Notes: generated from the letters alone by a model not told the origin. A DNA stretch of 64,000 bases from Flavobacterium jejuense (GCF_006491595.2 NZ_VEVQ02000003.1:186001-250000); one strand, 5' to 3'; positions 1 through 9,940 are shown, numbered from the stretch's first letter. Numbers and translations: made by a program.

Positions 1-1
1 T

Positions 2-1438
2 CGTCATAATAGTGATACACTTGCAAAAGTTGTGGCTGATGTTTTTTCAGCAAATGGTATCAAAGTGTATTTGTTTTCTGAATTAAGACCAACACCAGAG
101 CTATCTTTTGCAGTTCGCTATTTAAATTGTCATGCAGGAATTGTTTTAACAGCTTCACATAATCCACCAGAATATAATGGTTATAAAGTCTATTGGCAAG
201 ATGGTGGACAATTAGTACCACCTCAAGATAGTGAAATTATTGAAATCATAGAAAAGTTACAATATAGCGAAATTCATTTTGAGGCTAACGATGCTTTAAT
301 CGAATATATAGACAAAGAAGTTGACGAAGCTTTCTATCAATCTACCATTGAAAACGCTAGCTTTAACACGCCTCAAACTGCAAAAGACAATTTAAAAATC
401 GTTTATACTTCCTTACACGGAACTTCCATAAAATCGATTCCAAGTGTATTGGATAAAGCAGGTTATAAAAATGTGAATATTGTTCCCGAACAAGCTGTTC
501 CAGATGGAAATTTTCCAACAGTAAAATCTCCAAACCCTGAAGAACCTGAAGCTTTAACAATGGCTTTAGCTCTAGCTGAAAAAACAGGTGCTGATATCGT
601 TGTAGGTACTGATCCTGATAGCGATCGTTTAGGTGTGGCTGTTCGTGACTTAGAAGGCAACATGAAATTATTGAATGGAAACCAAACCATGGTTATCATG
701 ACAGCCTTTTTACTAGAACAATGGAAAAGAGCTGACAAGATTACAGGAAATGAATTCATTGGCTCAACTATTGTATCTACTCCAATGATGCTTGAACTAG
801 CTTCTGCTTATGGTATTGAATGTAAAGTAGGTTTAACAGGTTTTAAGTGGATAGCTAAGTTTATTAAAGATTTTCCAAACCAACAATTCATAGGTGGTGG
901 TGAAGAGAGTTTTGGTTACATGGTTGGTGATGCTGTTAGAGATAAAGATGCTGTAGCTGCTATTTTATTAGTTTGTGAAATTGCTGCTCAAGCAAAAGCT
1001 GCTGGTAGTTCTTTATTTAAAGAGTTAATCAACTTATCTCTAGATTATGGATTTTACAAAGAATATTTAATTTCAATAACAAAAAAAGGTATTGAAGGAG
1101 CAAATGAAATCAAACAAATGATGATTGATTTACGAGAGAATCCTTTAAAAGAAATAAACAACCAACGAGTAGTTTGTATTGAAGATTACCAAAGTTCAAA
1201 AGCACTTGATTTAATGAGTAATGAAACTTATGAAATTAAAATACCTAAATCTAATGTATTAATTTACTATCTAGAAGACGGAACTAAAATTTGTGCAAGA
1301 CCAAGTGGAACAGAACCAAAAATTAAATTTTATTTCAGTGCCAATACCGAATTACCATCTGTAGATGCTTACAACACCACTGAAGAATTCTTAGATCAAA
1401 AAATTAAAAATATTATTGCTGAAATGCAACTTACCTAA
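2..1438 (+). CDS. Phospho-sugar mutase (phosphoglucomutase/phosphomannomutase), 5' end outside window
   Basis: Interconverts hexose-1- and hexose-6-phosphates in the cytoplasm, feeding cell-envelope sugar synthesis and glycolysis. The frame is open from base 2 (RHNSDTLAKV...), so the start lies upstream of the window and about the first 100 residues are missing. Family landmarks are all visible: the phosphoserine loop TASHNPPEYNGYK (Ser codon at 155-157), the metal loop GTDPDSDRLG, the sugar-binding loop GGEESFGYM, and the C-terminal phosphate-binding RPSGTEPKIKFYF. Its stop overlaps the ATG of the next ABC transporter gene by one base (TAATG), suggesting translational coupling. Whether it prefers glucose, mannose or glucosamine phosphate cannot be told from this fragment. 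Confidence 0.95.
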   Translation, partial: RHNSDTLAKVVADVFSANGIKVYLFSELRPTPELSFAVRYLNCHAGIVLTASHNPPEYNGYKVYWQDGGQLVPPQDSEIIEIIEKLQYSEIHFEANDALIEYIDKEVDEAFYQSTIENASFNTPQTAKDNLKIVYTSLHGTSIKSIPSVLDKAGYKNVNIVPEQAVPDGNFPTVKSPNPEEPEALTMALALAEKTGADIVVGTDPDSDRLGVAVRDLEGNMKLLNGNQTMVIMTAFLLEQWKRADKITGNEFIGSTIVSTPMMLELASAYGIECKVGLTGFKWIAKFIKDFPNQQFIGGGEESFGYMVGDAVRDKDAVAAILLVCEIAAQAKAAGSSLFKELINLSLDYGFYKEYLISITKKGIEGANEIKQMMIDLRENPLKEINNQRVVCIEDYQSSKALDLMSNETYEIKIPKSNVLIYYLEDGTKICARPSGTEPKIKFYFSANTELPSVDAYNTTEEFLDQKIKNIIAEMQLT

Positions 1439-3285
1439 TGAAAAAAATAATTAATAAACTTAGACCTTATTTAAATCCGTTTAAAAACCATATTTTTTGG
1501 AATATATTTTATAATGTCTTGTATGCTTTTTTTGGTACAATCTCTTATGTAACATTAATCCCTATGATGAATGTTTTATTCGACAAAACTAAAAAAGTCA
1601 CAATAGAACCTATATACACTGATGTTCTTCATCTAAAGGACTATTTGGAAAACTTAATGTATTACAAAGTAACTTCATTTAGCGATAGTGGAACTCCTCA
1701 AAAAGCATTATTATTAGTCGTATCAATTGTAATACTAACATTCCTACTAAAGAACTTAGCTGGTTATTTAGCTTCTTATCATATGATGCATTTACGGAAT
1801 GGTGTTATGGCTAAATTAAGAGGAGTCATGTACGAAAAAATTATAAGTCTACCTATTTCGTTTTATTCTGAAAAAAGAAAAGGAGATGTTATGGCTAGAA
1901 TGCTAGGTGATGTAGGTGAAGTACAAAACTCATTTTTCATGTTGTTAGAACTTATTGTTAAAGAACCTCTTACTATTATTTTCTCTATTATAATGATGTT
2001 CACTTTTAGTTGGAAACTAACATTATTTGTATTTCTTTTTATTCCAATTTCTGGATTAATTATTTCTAAAATTGGAAAAAGTTTAAAATCACAATCGTTA
2101 AGAGCACAAAATGAAGGAGGATATATGATTTCATTAGTAGAAGAAACTCTTTCTGGTTTAAAAGTTGTAAAAAGTTATAATGCAGAAGACACTTTTATTA
2201 ATAAATTTCGTGAATCGATTAATAGGTTGTTAAATTTATCAAATAAAATAGGCAAAAAAAATAACTTAGCAGGACCGTTAAGTGAAGTAATGGGAATTAT
2301 AACTATAGGAATTCTACTTTGGTACGGAGGAAGTTTAGTTCATGCTGAAAAATTAGCTGATGGTTCTCCAGCTCTAGAAGGAACTGTTTTTTTAGCTTTC
2401 ATGGGATTAGCCTATAATATCTTAACTCCTGCAAAAGCAATCTCAAAAGCTTCTTATGCCGTAAAAAATGGTTTAGCAGCAGCAGATCGTGTGTTTGAAG
2501 TTCTAGAACAAGAAAATACAGTAGATTCTAAAGAAAATGCATTAGTTAAAAATACTTTTGAAGATAAAGTTGCTATCGAAAATATTAATTTTAGATATGG
2601 CAATGAAAATGTCCTAAAAAACTTTTCAATTGAAGTACCTAAAGGAAAAACGGTTGCTTTAGTTGGTCAATCTGGTTCTGGAAAAAGTACCATTGCCAAC
2701 TTGTTAACACGTTTCTATGATGTTCAAGAGGGAAGTATTAAAATTGACGGAACTGATATAAAAGATTGGAACATTCATTCTTTGAGGGGATTAATGGGAT
2801 TAGTTACTCAAGATTCTATTCTATTTAATGACACGATTAAAAACAATATTCTCATTGGTAAACCTAATGCAACTGATGAAGAAATCATTGAAGCTCTAAA
2901 AATAGCCAATGCTTATGAATTTGTAAAAGATTTAGAAGATGGAATTGAAACTAATATAGGTGATGCAGGTGGAAAATTATCTGGTGGTCAAAAACAACGT
3001 TTATCCATTGCAAGAGCAGTATTGAAAAACCCTCCAATTATGATCTTGGATGAAGCTACTTCTGCTTTAGATACTGAAAGTGAGAAATTAGTTCAGGTTG
3101 CCCTTGAAAACATGATGCAAAACAGAACTTCAATTGTAATTGCCCACCGTTTATCTACTATTCAAAAAGCAGATACTATTATTGTGATGCAAAAAGGAGA
3201 AATTGTAGAACAAGGAACTCATGCTAATCTGTTAGCTAAAGATGGTATGTATGCCAAACTAGTAATGATGCAATCTTTTGAATAA
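1438..3285 (+). CDS. MsbA-like ABC exporter, fused permease and ATPase
   Basis: A 615-residue half-transporter expected to work as a homodimer in the inner membrane, exporting a lipid, lipopolysaccharide precursor or drug. Residues 1-330 hold about six membrane segments. The ATPase domain (about 375-610) has Walker A GQSGSGKST at 410-418, a Q-loop (LVTQDS), the signature LSGGQKQR, Walker B IMILDEATSALD and the H-loop (IVIAHRLST). Length and domain order are normal for the MsbA/multidrug exporter family. It overlaps the sugar mutase gene upstream by one base. The substrate is not evident; a flippase for lipid A or another glycolipid would suit its neighbour. Confidence 0.93.
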   Translation: MKKIINKLRPYLNPFKNHIFWNIFYNVLYAFFGTISYVTLIPMMNVLFDKTKKVTIEPIYTDVLHLKDYLENLMYYKVTSFSDSGTPQKALLLVVSIVILTFLLKNLAGYLASYHMMHLRNGVMAKLRGVMYEKIISLPISFYSEKRKGDVMARMLGDVGEVQNSFFMLLELIVKEPLTIIFSIIMMFTFSWKLTLFVFLFIPISGLIISKIGKSLKSQSLRAQNEGGYMISLVEETLSGLKVVKSYNAEDTFINKFRESINRLLNLSNKIGKKNNLAGPLSEVMGIITIGILLWYGGSLVHAEKLADGSPALEGTVFLAFMGLAYNILTPAKAISKASYAVKNGLAAADRVFEVLEQENTVDSKENALVKNTFEDKVAIENINFRYGNENVLKNFSIEVPKGKTVALVGQSGSGKSTIANLLTRFYDVQEGSIKIDGTDIKDWNIHSLRGLMGLVTQDSILFNDTIKNNILIGKPNATDEEIIEALKIANAYEFVKDLEDGIETNIGDAGGKLSGGQKQRLSIARAVLKNPPIMILDEATSALDTESEKLVQVALENMMQNRTSIVIAHRLSTIQKADTIIVMQKGEIVEQGTHANLLAKDGMYAKLVMMQSFE

Positions 3286-3293
3286 ATAAAATC

Positions 3294-3749
3294 ATGAAGA
3301 AAACAGCCTTTTTTACGCTTCTAATAGTTACTCTGTCAAGCTTAGTCTTTACTTCTTTTCGACTGCTTAAAAATCCAGCTGATGCCATAACAGGTACTTG
3401 GTTAACAGCGGGTGATGATAATGCAAAAGTTGAAATTTATGAATCCCATTCTAAGTATTACGGAAAAATTGTTTGGTTAAAAAATCCGATTCGTGAGGGT
3501 AAAAAAGCATTAGACGTTAATAATCCAGATAAAAATAAAAGAAATAACCCAATTATAGGTTTACAAATTATTTCAGGGTTTGAATTCAATGCAGATGATA
3601 ACATTTGGGAAAATGGAAAAATTTACGACCCACAATCTGGAAAAACGTACAGTTGTAATATTAGAAAAGAAGGCAATAAACTAAAAGTAAGAGGTTACAT
3701 TGGTTTTTCATTATTAGGTAGAACCGAAATTTGGACAAAAACAGACTAA
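3294..3749 (+). CDS. DUF2147 exported protein
   Basis: A 151-residue exported protein with an N-terminal signal or anchor (hydrophobic residues about 5-22) followed by the DUF2147 pattern: ITGTWLTAGDDNAKVEIY, YYGKIVWLKNP, GKIYDPQSGKTYSC and a closing LRGYIG-like strand with GRTEIW. The family is a small beta-structured periplasmic domain of unknown function, common in Bacteroidota and Proteobacteria. It starts 8 bases after the ABC transporter stop, so it is probably the third gene of that operon. Function is not known. Confidence 0.85.
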   Translation: MKKTAFFTLLIVTLSSLVFTSFRLLKNPADAITGTWLTAGDDNAKVEIYESHSKYYGKIVWLKNPIREGKKALDVNNPDKNKRNNPIIGLQIISGFEFNADDNIWENGKIYDPQSGKTYSCNIRKEGNKLKVRGYIGFSLLGRTEIWTKTD

Positions 3750-3807
3750 TTACTTCTAAAAAGTTATTTCAAAATTTACTACATTTGAAGATAATCATTC
3801 TCTACAC

Positions 3808-4509
3808 ATGTATGTAAACAGTTCAGACATTAATTTATCAGATAATGATAATCTTGTAGTTTGGAAATATTTGGACTTATCCAAGTTTCTAGACATGTTG
3901 TTATCTCAAAAATTATTCATGTCTCGCTCTGATAAATTTGAAGACCAATACGAAGGTACTTTTTCCGAACCTACTTTTGAAGAAATTAAAAAAATTGCTG
4001 CCAACAATCCGAAGTTTTTAGATTACTACAAATCACATCGTGAAAAAGTAGTCGTTAGTAGTTGGCATGCTAATGAGTATGAATCTTTTGCTATGTGGCA
4101 GATTTTTACTAAAAATAACGAAGGCTTAGCTATTCAATCAACCATTGGCCGATTAAAAAAAGCAGTAGCTGTTGAAAAGCACATTGAACAATATATTGGA
4201 GAAGTCAATTATATCGATTACAAAAAAGAATATATTCCATTTGAAGATACATTTTTCCCTTTCTTATTCAAGCGAAAAAGTTTTCAATATGAAAGAGAAA
4301 TTCGCATTATTTCTGATGTGAGTAATGCAAAAATTTCTATTAATGATGGTATAAAGATAGATGTTACTATCAATCAGTTAATTGAAAAAATATACATTCA
4401 TCCTAAGAGTGAGAATTGGTACAAAAATTTGGTGGTTGAAATGGTAAAAAAATTAGGCTACGAAATTGCCATTGAAAAATCGGATTTAGAAAGCGATATT
4501 TTAATTTAA
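3808..4509 (+). CDS. DUF2971 protein
   Basis: A 233-residue cytoplasmic protein of the DUF2971 family. The usual family words are present: an N-terminal WKYLDLSKFLDMLLSQKLFMS with the aromatic-rich FEDQYEG, a central VSSWHANEYESFAMWQIF, and KRKSFQYEREIRII near the C-terminus. There is no signal peptide. The family is often found near defence or mobile genes, but its biochemical role is unknown and this copy sits in core chromosome. It follows the DUF2147 gene by 58 bases in the same direction. Confidence 0.8.
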   Translation: MYVNSSDINLSDNDNLVVWKYLDLSKFLDMLLSQKLFMSRSDKFEDQYEGTFSEPTFEEIKKIAANNPKFLDYYKSHREKVVVSSWHANEYESFAMWQIFTKNNEGLAIQSTIGRLKKAVAVEKHIEQYIGEVNYIDYKKEYIPFEDTFFPFLFKRKSFQYEREIRIISDVSNAKISINDGIKIDVTINQLIEKIYIHPKSENWYKNLVVEMVKKLGYEIAIEKSDLESDILI

Positions 4510-4799
4510 AAATCTGATTTTTTAAGTTTAAAAGAGTTAAATAAAAAGGTAGGAAATGACTTTAAACTAATGAAAACAATTCTGTATTTATTTTTTATTA
4601 AAACATTATGGAACTACATTTAACTAATCACCTATAAAACAACAATCTAACAAAATCACAAAGTTGTTTTAATAAGTTATAAATTACAAAACAATCATTA
4701 AGTATTGAAATCTAATTTCTTTTTTACTCAGTCTTTTCTGATTTAAATACCACTTTATTAAAGTATAAGTTAATTTATAAAACTAAATAAAAAATACAT
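4510..4799. other. Gene-free convergent spacer
   Basis: About 290 very AT-rich bases between the convergent DUF2971 gene and the minus-strand TonB receptor gene. I see no open frame of interest and no strong hairpin; only short AT-rich inverted repeats (for example around 4509-4526) that could serve as weak terminators. Confidence 0.5.
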
Positions 4800-7463
4800 T
4801 TAAAATCTTAGCTCTATTTTTAAAAGAACATATCTTGTTTGTAATCTATATTCTGTTTTCGAAATATCAATATCTGTGATATTATAGTTTATAAATGTTT
4901 CTGTATTAAAAAGATTATTTCCAGAAAGAAAAAATGTTAATTTATTTTTCTTGACAGTATAACGTGCTTCTAAATCTAAAAAATAATATTGATTGTTTAT
5001 TTTTTCTAAATTACCAAAAAAATACCGCTCTGATTGTAGTTGAATATTAAACTTATTACTAAACAAGAATGATAAATCTAAAAAACTTATATTGTTTGTA
5101 AATGAATTTTGTATGGTTGTTTTTACTTGATTATAGCTCCATTTTGAACCAATATGATAATTAAAAATACCTTTATAACCTGAACGCAATTCAAAACCAT
5201 ATTTTGCACTTAAATTTTTTATTTCTCTTAAATTTGAATTATTTAAAATGTTCTTAAAATTAGTTTTTGTTGCATCTAGTGTGATTTTTAAATTAGATTT
5301 TATTGGCTTAAAATAATAATCAATATTAGATGAAATAGATAAAAATTCTCTGTCTTTTATAATAATTTTTTCAGATTGTGAATAATTTTGAGTAATAATA
5401 AAATTATTACTATAAAAGTCATTGCTGTTAGAATACAAAATAAAGGTGTTTGTAAAAAACTTATCACCCCAATTCCCGTAAGTATAATTTAAATTAACAT
5501 TTGATGAATTTAGCTGATTAAATTCTTCTAAACCCTTTGAAAACGAACGAAAGCCATTCTGCACAAAACCTGAATAAACATCCAAAATTCCTGAATTCAT
5601 AGTATTATAGGAGTATGATGCTATAATCTTATTCTTTTCATTTATATTCCAGTCTAAACCTAGTTTCGGAATAACTAAAAATGTATTTTGATTGTCTCTA
5701 CTTTCATGCTTTTTAAATTGATTAAATAACTGATGAAAGTCTGATTGAGTTAATAATTTAAAATTATCAAACTTAAAATGATATTTTACTGATAAATATA
5801 AATCATTAGTAGAATAAATTAGATTATTTTGATAACTATTAGGTAGCGCAAGATTAATATCATTATTTAATAATTCAAAACGTGTATTTAAATTATCAAT
5901 TCTTAATTGATTTCCTAATTTCATTTCTAATAAATCATCCTTCATATTTTTGTTTAAAAAATGAGTTTCAACACCTACAAACTGCATTTGATTTTTACTA
6001 TATTGTTTGGTATTATCTGCATTATCAGAAAACAAATCATTAAAAATAAACTGATTAACAGAATAGTTTTGTGGTGTTTTTTCGTTGATATATCTACCTG
6101 AAAAAATTAAAACTTTATTATCTTTAAATCTATTGGTAAAAACCAATTTCTGATCAAAAAGTTGATTATTACTATTAAGTCTTTCGTTTAGCAAAACGTT
6201 GTTGAACAGAAGATTACTTTGTTTTCTTTCGTCAGTTTGATTTAATTTTCCCGAATATTCTAAAGTTTTATTTTTAGAAATATCATAGATCAAATCTAGC
6301 TTACTAAAACCTGTAATTTGTTTTTTTCTTGCTAAAAATTCTTCCATATTTACAAAAGAAGTAGTTCCCATTGAAAAAGATTGAACACTATTTCTAAAAT
6401 AATCAATTTCATCTGTGTTTAGAAAGCCTAAAGTTTTAAGTTTTACTTTTTTAGAAAGGATAAAAATACTATTTAACGAAAGCATTTCTGCATTATTAAA
6501 GTTTACTCTCTTTTCTTTTAGATTTGGCAAATCTAAACCTAATCCTAAAAGTGTTTTTACTGATTGATTATCTCCAATACTTCCTGGTTCATCAGAGCGA
6601 TAAGGTCTAATTAAACTGTTGACATCTCCAATTACATCATTACTAATATTATTTAGATTAGTTAAAAAATAATGCTTATTTTTTTTACCAAAATTCATTA
6701 TATTACTTTTCAACTCATATCTATTTTTGGAAACTAGACCAAAACCACCTAATGCATTACCAAACCAAATGTGTTTAGCATCTTCTTTTAATACTAAATT
6801 TAGAGCCACTTTATCACTGTTTTCAATTCCTTTTAGATGCTTGTTGTTGGAATAATTTTGATATAACTCTACTTTATCTATAGGGTTAACATGCATATTT
6901 TTTGTAATAATTTTATACCCACGCTCAAAAAAATCCTCACCATCAATCATAACTTTTTCAATTTCTTGATTACCTAGTCTAACTTTACCATCATCTGTAA
7001 CAGTTAACCCTGGAATTTTTTTTAACAAATCTTCAACTACTTGTTCATTTCCTTGTATAAAAGATTTTGCATTAAAAACTATTGTGTCATTTTTTATTTT
7101 TATTGGATTATTTGTTTCAACTATTACTTCATTTAATTCTATTAACTTGTGAGTTAATAGAATATTTTTTTCAATTTCTTTTATTTTAGATGAAATTTCA
7201 ATATTTATGTACTCTGTTTCAAAACTTAATGAAGAAAAAACTAGTGTAAAAAAGCCAAACTTATTTATTTCTAAAATGTATGTATCATCTGAGTTTGAAT
7301 ACGAATAATCAATTGTTTTACCACCTTGTTTCAATACTATGGTTACAGGATTATTCTTTTCGTTATTATCAAAATTAATTTTACCTTTAATTGTAGTTTG
7401 AGAAAAAATAATGCTATTAAATAAAAGTGTAAAAAAAAGGATTAACTTATTTTTTTTTTTCAT
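4800..7463 (-). CDS. TonB-dependent-receptor-like outer membrane beta-barrel protein
   Basis: An 887-residue outer membrane protein. It opens with a signal peptide (about 1-21, ending near SQ), then a CarboxypepD_reg-like beta-sandwich (TTIKGKINF to about residue 115), then a plug domain (NEVIVETNN, VVEDLLKKIPGLTV, VMIDGEDFFERGY), and then a long region of alternating strands ending in the aromatic LKIELRF expected of a barrel C-terminus. This matches the Bacteroidota outer-membrane-beta-barrel branch of TonB receptors. It lies 60 bases downstream of a GLPGLI-family gene on the same strand, a common flavobacterial pairing. The substrate is unknown. Confidence 0.85.
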   Translation of the reverse strand: MKKKNKLILFFTLLFNSIIFSQTTIKGKINFDNNEKNNPVTIVLKQGGKTIDYSYSNSDDTYILEINKFGFFTLVFSSLSFETEYINIEISSKIKEIEKNILLTHKLIELNEVIVETNNPIKIKNDTIVFNAKSFIQGNEQVVEDLLKKIPGLTVTDDGKVRLGNQEIEKVMIDGEDFFERGYKIITKNMHVNPIDKVELYQNYSNNKHLKGIENSDKVALNLVLKEDAKHIWFGNALGGFGLVSKNRYELKSNIMNFGKKNKHYFLTNLNNISNDVIGDVNSLIRPYRSDEPGSIGDNQSVKTLLGLGLDLPNLKEKRVNFNNAEMLSLNSIFILSKKVKLKTLGFLNTDEIDYFRNSVQSFSMGTTSFVNMEEFLARKKQITGFSKLDLIYDISKNKTLEYSGKLNQTDERKQSNLLFNNVLLNERLNSNNQLFDQKLVFTNRFKDNKVLIFSGRYINEKTPQNYSVNQFIFNDLFSDNADNTKQYSKNQMQFVGVETHFLNKNMKDDLLEMKLGNQLRIDNLNTRFELLNNDINLALPNSYQNNLIYSTNDLYLSVKYHFKFDNFKLLTQSDFHQLFNQFKKHESRDNQNTFLVIPKLGLDWNINEKNKIIASYSYNTMNSGILDVYSGFVQNGFRSFSKGLEEFNQLNSSNVNLNYTYGNWGDKFFTNTFILYSNSNDFYSNNFIITQNYSQSEKIIIKDREFLSISSNIDYYFKPIKSNLKITLDATKTNFKNILNNSNLREIKNLSAKYGFELRSGYKGIFNYHIGSKWSYNQVKTTIQNSFTNNISFLDLSFLFSNKFNIQLQSERYFFGNLEKINNQYYFLDLEARYTVKKNKLTFFLSGNNLFNTETFINYNITDIDISKTEYRLQTRYVLLKIELRF

Positions 7464-7523
7464 AAAAGATTTTTTAAAAATAAGTTAGCACTAAAACAAC
7501 TTATTTTTATAATAGTGTTTCAG

Positions 7524-8327
7524 TTAATCAAAAAAAAACTTAGTTCTCCATTCATTTGTAGGCTCTTTTTCAAGAAATGTTGAATACGAATAGCTTGCCT
7601 TATTTTCGGTTCTATTAGCATTTCTAGCTCTTATCATTTCTATTTTTTCATTTATTGCTTTTATACGTTTTATGTCAAAATCTTTGTAAGAAATAGATTT
7701 AAATTTTGGGTTATTAATATTAATCTTTTTTAAATCGATTTCTTTTCCCTTATATGGATAAGTAATCGATTTTACTTCCCATTTATAAATTCCTTTTTTA
7801 TCTGATACAGATAAGATTAAACCAGGAAGTCCATTAAATTTCCATGGGCCAGAAAAAATAGGAATTTGTTCTGTATACCATGCTGTATAAGATCTACCTC
7901 TAAATGTTATTTGTGCACTTTTACACAGATAATTATTAATTTTTTTTTCATCATCTAAAATTTCCCACTTCATTACTGATAAATTTTCTTTGACTGCATA
8001 ATGTTTCTTTAAAAATAGATTTTCATACAATGTCTCTGTTAACGTTTTCTCTTTATTGTTAACAATAATTTCAGAAAATAAAAAATCTTTTTCATTTGAG
8101 TCCAAAATTATTGTCTGTCCATCTTCAATCTCGCTTTTTTTTTCACTTTCAATTGGTTCAACCTTATAGAATGAAAAATCTTTTGACATATATAATGCCC
8201 CTATATTCTTCATAACTATTTTAGGATGTTGAGCTATAAATTCATTATATTGTACCTTCAAAGTTATTTCACTTTGTGAATATGATAATTGAAAAAATAA
8301 AAGAAATGCAATAAAAAGTGTTTTCAT
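7524..8327 (-). CDS. GLPGLI family protein
   Basis: A 267-residue exported protein named for its hallmark, here FNGLPGLILSVSD, preceded by YTAWYTEQIPIFSGPW. A signal peptide occupies about residues 1-17 (ending SYSQ). GLPGLI proteins are a Bacteroidota family of unknown function, usually encoded beside a TonB-dependent receptor, as here, which suggests a shared role at the outer membrane. It would be transcribed first and the receptor second. Confidence 0.88.
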   Translation of the reverse strand: MKTLFIAFLLFFQLSYSQSEITLKVQYNEFIAQHPKIVMKNIGALYMSKDFSFYKVEPIESEKKSEIEDGQTIILDSNEKDFLFSEIIVNNKEKTLTETLYENLFLKKHYAVKENLSVMKWEILDDEKKINNYLCKSAQITFRGRSYTAWYTEQIPIFSGPWKFNGLPGLILSVSDKKGIYKWEVKSITYPYKGKEIDLKKININNPKFKSISYKDFDIKRIKAINEKIEMIRARNANRTENKASYSYSTFLEKEPTNEWRTKFFFD

Positions 8328-8376
8328 TATTAGAAATTATTTTATGTTATTTATGAATTTTATACTTAAAAAAACT

Positions 8377-8406
8377 AAAATATCCCTATTCGAATAGGGA
8401 TATTTT
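8377..8406 (-). terminator. Perfect-palindrome terminator
   Basis: Two exactly complementary 15-base arms (8377-8391 and 8392-8406; core TATCCCTATTCGAATAGGGA) flanked by A and T runs. It lies just past the end of the small exported protein gene on the minus strand and separates it from the GLPGLI gene. Confidence 0.8.
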
Positions 8407-8416
8407 TCGAACTTTT

Positions 8417-8641
8417 TTAATGATTATTATTCCAAATCTCAATTGCAGCGTATTTACCTAGCACGCTACCGCAATCTACAACATTTGGAAGGGATATTGT
8501 ATGAGTTCCTAAATACTGACCAGAAGCACCATACATTCTATAGGTACAACTATGTTCAACAACATCTTTTGAGTTTTCTTTTGTAAAAGAACTCAAAGAA
8601 ATAAATGCAATGGCAATTAAGCCAAAAAATGATTTTTTCAT
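8417..8641 (-). CDS. Small exported protein, unknown
   Basis: A 74-residue protein with a clear signal peptide (MKKSFFGLIAIAFISLSSFT) and a mature part of about 50 residues holding two cysteines (HSCTYRMYGA and VVDCGSVLG) that could form one disulfide. I do not recognise the family. It has its own terminator at 8377-8406, supporting a separate transcript. Small secreted Cys-pair proteins of this sort are frequent in flavobacteria and usually unannotated. Confidence 0.6.
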   Translation of the reverse strand: MKKSFFGLIAIAFISLSSFTKENSKDVVEHSCTYRMYGASGQYLGTHTISLPNVVDCGSVLGKYAAIEIWNNNH

Positions 8642-8984
8642 TTTAAAATATTAAAAATTAGAGATTTCTTCCTCTTTTATTGGCATGGAAGTTCTACCTA
8701 GTTCAGTTTTTTCTTTGGGTACCAGACAAATCCCTCAATTATTGGCCAAATAATATTTTTATAACGATTTTTTGTTAAGAATAGTATATAAAAATTAAAA
8801 AATATTTCAAGGTTTCCAGAAAGTTTTTACTAAAATCACAAAATACTATTTTAAGCTTTGTTTTTACATTAAACACAAGCAGTTCTTAAAATATAATTTT
8901 AACTCTTTTACTTATTTTTAATGCTCTAAATTAAAAACTTAATCAATACATATTTAGAAAATGGAATAACCACAAAATTTGTTA
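8642..8984. other. Gene-free AT-rich stretch
   Basis: About 340 bases upstream of the small exported protein gene. It should contain that gene's promoter and leader, but I could not place an unambiguous TAnnTTTG box. No RNA-like structure or coding frame was evident. Confidence 0.4.
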
Positions 8985-9155
8985 CTAATTTTTCAAATTG
9001 CTTTTTTTTAATAAACTTCTTAATACTCCTTTTTCAACTCCAGTTTCTGCAATTGTTGTTGTAGCACTATAAACTATACTCTCTTTTGTATAAATATTAT
9101 AGTCACCTCCTGTAGTTTCAATCATTTTACCTCCTACAGTTCTTATCCTAGTCAT
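8985..9155 (-). CDS. Short 56-residue protein, possibly a truncated N-terminal domain
   Basis: An ATG at 9155 opens a 56-codon frame reading MTRIRTVGGKMIETTGGDYN, then IYTKESIVYSAT, ending at TAG 8985-8987. The opening (basic residues, VGGK, E-TTGGD, Y-KE-IVY, TGVEKG) resembles, from memory, the N-termini of larger Bacteroidota proteins thought to be secreted effectors, in which a proline-rich linker follows TGVEKG. Here the frame turns into a basic tail (LRSLLKKSNLKN) and stops, so it may be a truncated remnant. It lies 48 bases downstream of the lipoprotein gene on the same strand. Confidence 0.45.
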   Translation of the reverse strand: MTRIRTVGGKMIETTGGDYNIYTKESIVYSATTTIAETGVEKGVLRSLLKKSNLKN

Positions 9156-9203
9156 ATAAAAAGTTTAATTCCTCAGAGAATTATTAGAACTATAATTTCC
9201 AAC

Positions 9204-9923
9204 CTAGATAGGTATATACTCTTCCACTTTCCATTCTTCAGCAAGAAGGTTCACAAAATAATAATGAACTTTGTCATTTTTATCAAAAGCACCATTTTTA
9301 TTAATATCTCCAATACATCTAAAATATAATCTATTTTGAGTTTCGATGATATTCCAGTCAATCAATTCTTGTAATGGTTCTGATAATTTGACAAATCCTG
9401 AACCATCAATATGACTTATATATAATGATTTAATGTCATTTTGATCCACTTTACCATCTTTATTAGTATCAGAATCTACTAAAATATAAACTAAAATTTG
9501 TTTTACAGTTTTTTCAGCAATTGTATTTAAAAAAGTAACTGTTTGGATTTGTATTTTGTTTTCTGTCAAAGGTATAAGACGAGTAGAATCTATATGTTGA
9601 AACTTTAAATTCTCAAAATAACCTGTTATTTCAAATCGATTATAGTTAGATATAGCATAACTCACTTGATTCGTTTTACTAGAGCCATATACTTTACTAT
9701 AATCATCATATACACGAACATCTCCTACAGGATGAATAAGAAACTTAGTTCCTTCCATATGAATAGGTAAATCGGCAATTTTTATAGAAGTCGTATCTAT
9801 TTTTTTAGGTTCAATAGTTTCCTTTGCTTCCTCATAAATTACTTTAGGAGTCTGCTTTTCTTGTTTACAACTTATTAAAAGTGTAATGATACAAAATGAA
9901 ATATAACGTGTGATGATGTTCAT
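9204..9923 (-). CDS. Lipoprotein with two EF-hand-like calcium loops
   Basis: A 239-residue predicted lipoprotein: the N-terminus has a hydrophobic stretch and lipobox LLISC, giving Cys19 as the lipidated residue. Two Asp/Asn-rich loops look like EF-hand or dockerin calcium sites: D150-S-D-T-N-K-D-G-K-V-D160-Q-N-D163 and D206-I-N-K-N-G-A-F-D214. The rest shows beta-type patterning without a family I recognise. It is downstream of a TonB receptor and an M23 peptidase gene on the same strand, but a candidate -7 box at 9941-9948 suggests it can also be transcribed alone. Confidence 0.7.
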   Translation of the reverse strand: MNIITRYISFCIITLLISCKQEKQTPKVIYEEAKETIEPKKIDTTSIKIADLPIHMEGTKFLIHPVGDVRVYDDYSKVYGSSKTNQVSYAISNYNRFEITGYFENLKFQHIDSTRLIPLTENKIQIQTVTFLNTIAEKTVKQILVYILVDSDTNKDGKVDQNDIKSLYISHIDGSGFVKLSEPLQELIDWNIIETQNRLYFRCIGDINKNGAFDKNDKVHYYFVNLLAEEWKVEEYIPI

Positions 9924-9940
9924 GTTTTGAAAGTTATAGT

